A model generated the notes under the pieces. That model made no database searches and had not been told where the DNA came from. It saw only the letters and a list, made by a program, of their open reading frames with translations. From CALDUY01 sp046350255 (GTDB taxonomy: Bacteria; Planctomycetota; Planctomycetia; Gemmatales; Gemmataceae), in the NCBI GenBank assembly GCA_046350255.1, contig JAXMAV010000009.1:1-64000 (forward strand): a stretch of DNA of 64,000 bases, given 5' to 3'. Positions 63,980 to 64,000 of this stretch are shown here, piece by piece (position 1 is the first letter of the stretch; every line of letters begins with the position of its first letter). The position numbers and the translations under genes were made by a program.

Positions 63980-64000
63980 GTTGGCCCACCGGATTGCTCA

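Noticed and set aside
1..64000. tRNA or rRNA genes
   Set aside because: No stretch with the conserved tRNA arms or rRNA core sequence was seen by eye; a covariance search was not possible.

Overview
The window reads as an accessory region of a high-GC planctomycete chromosome or large plasmid. The clues are a DUF1580-type protein, ECF sigma factors paired with Ser/Thr kinases, short N-terminal families typical of Gemmata-like genomes, and a large share of defence and conflict genes. No rRNA, tRNA or CRISPR array was recognised. Assignments rest on reading motifs by eye; no database search was run.

Region 1 (1-17,100, all minus strand) is a BREX type 2 (Pgl) phage-defence locus. In transcription order it holds a small HTH gene, pglW (NERD nuclease-like plus kinase domains), a GxxExxY gene, pglX (adenine methyltransferase), an antitoxin/PIN-toxin pair, pglY (large ATPase), pglZ (alkaline-phosphatase fold), brxD (ATPase) and the first 89 codons of the brxHI helicase, cut by the window edge. 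Most junctions are 4-bp stop/start overlaps. Three copies of a ~38-bp repeat mark the cassette boundaries: two in inverted orientation bracket the GxxExxY gene and two bracket pglX.

Region 2 (17,100-22,730, plus strand) is looser: a truncated sigma-like pseudogene, a guanine deaminase, an exported PQQ-type beta-propeller protein, a full-length sigma-like protein, and two paralogous membrane-tail proteins ending at a strong terminator.

Region 3 (22,750-29,241, minus strand, visibly less GC-rich) is an operon: DUF1580-type HTH, ParB-like protein, degenerate SF2-helicase-like protein, reverse transcriptase, a possible small gene or RNA, an HTH protein and a helical protein. Three near-identical 17-bp partial palindromes lie inside it. 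It looks like an uncharacterised RT-containing system. A divergent gene with a good promoter follows (29,452-30,507), then an IS5-family transposase relic, a ribbon-helix-helix-like gene with its own promoter and terminator, and a broken kinase gene.

Region 4 (34,002-60,987) is the most striking part. An ECF sigma factor and a zinc-finger/kinase protein (plus strand) converge on a ~25-kb minus-strand operon of 14 genes: Hsp70-vWA fusion, GrpE, Hsp70, fibronectin-III protein, zinc-ribbon GTPase, GAP1-N2-like giant protein, second zinc-ribbon GTPase, membrane zinc-ribbon protein with a degenerate P-loop, helical protein, CHAT (caspase-like) protease, small protein, GrpE, Hsp70, and a degenerate Hsp70 fused to a helical repeat tail. 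The set resembles the GTPase-centred NTP-dependent conflict systems predicted computationally, but the number of chaperones joined to a CHAT protease and an ECF/kinase pair is unusual. A plausible job is a chaperone- and GTPase-gated suicide or immune switch with the CHAT protein as effector.

Region 5 (61,200-64,000) has an IS630-family element with a likely -1 frameshift, a noncoding stretch and a DNA-binding-like gene with a hairpin terminator.
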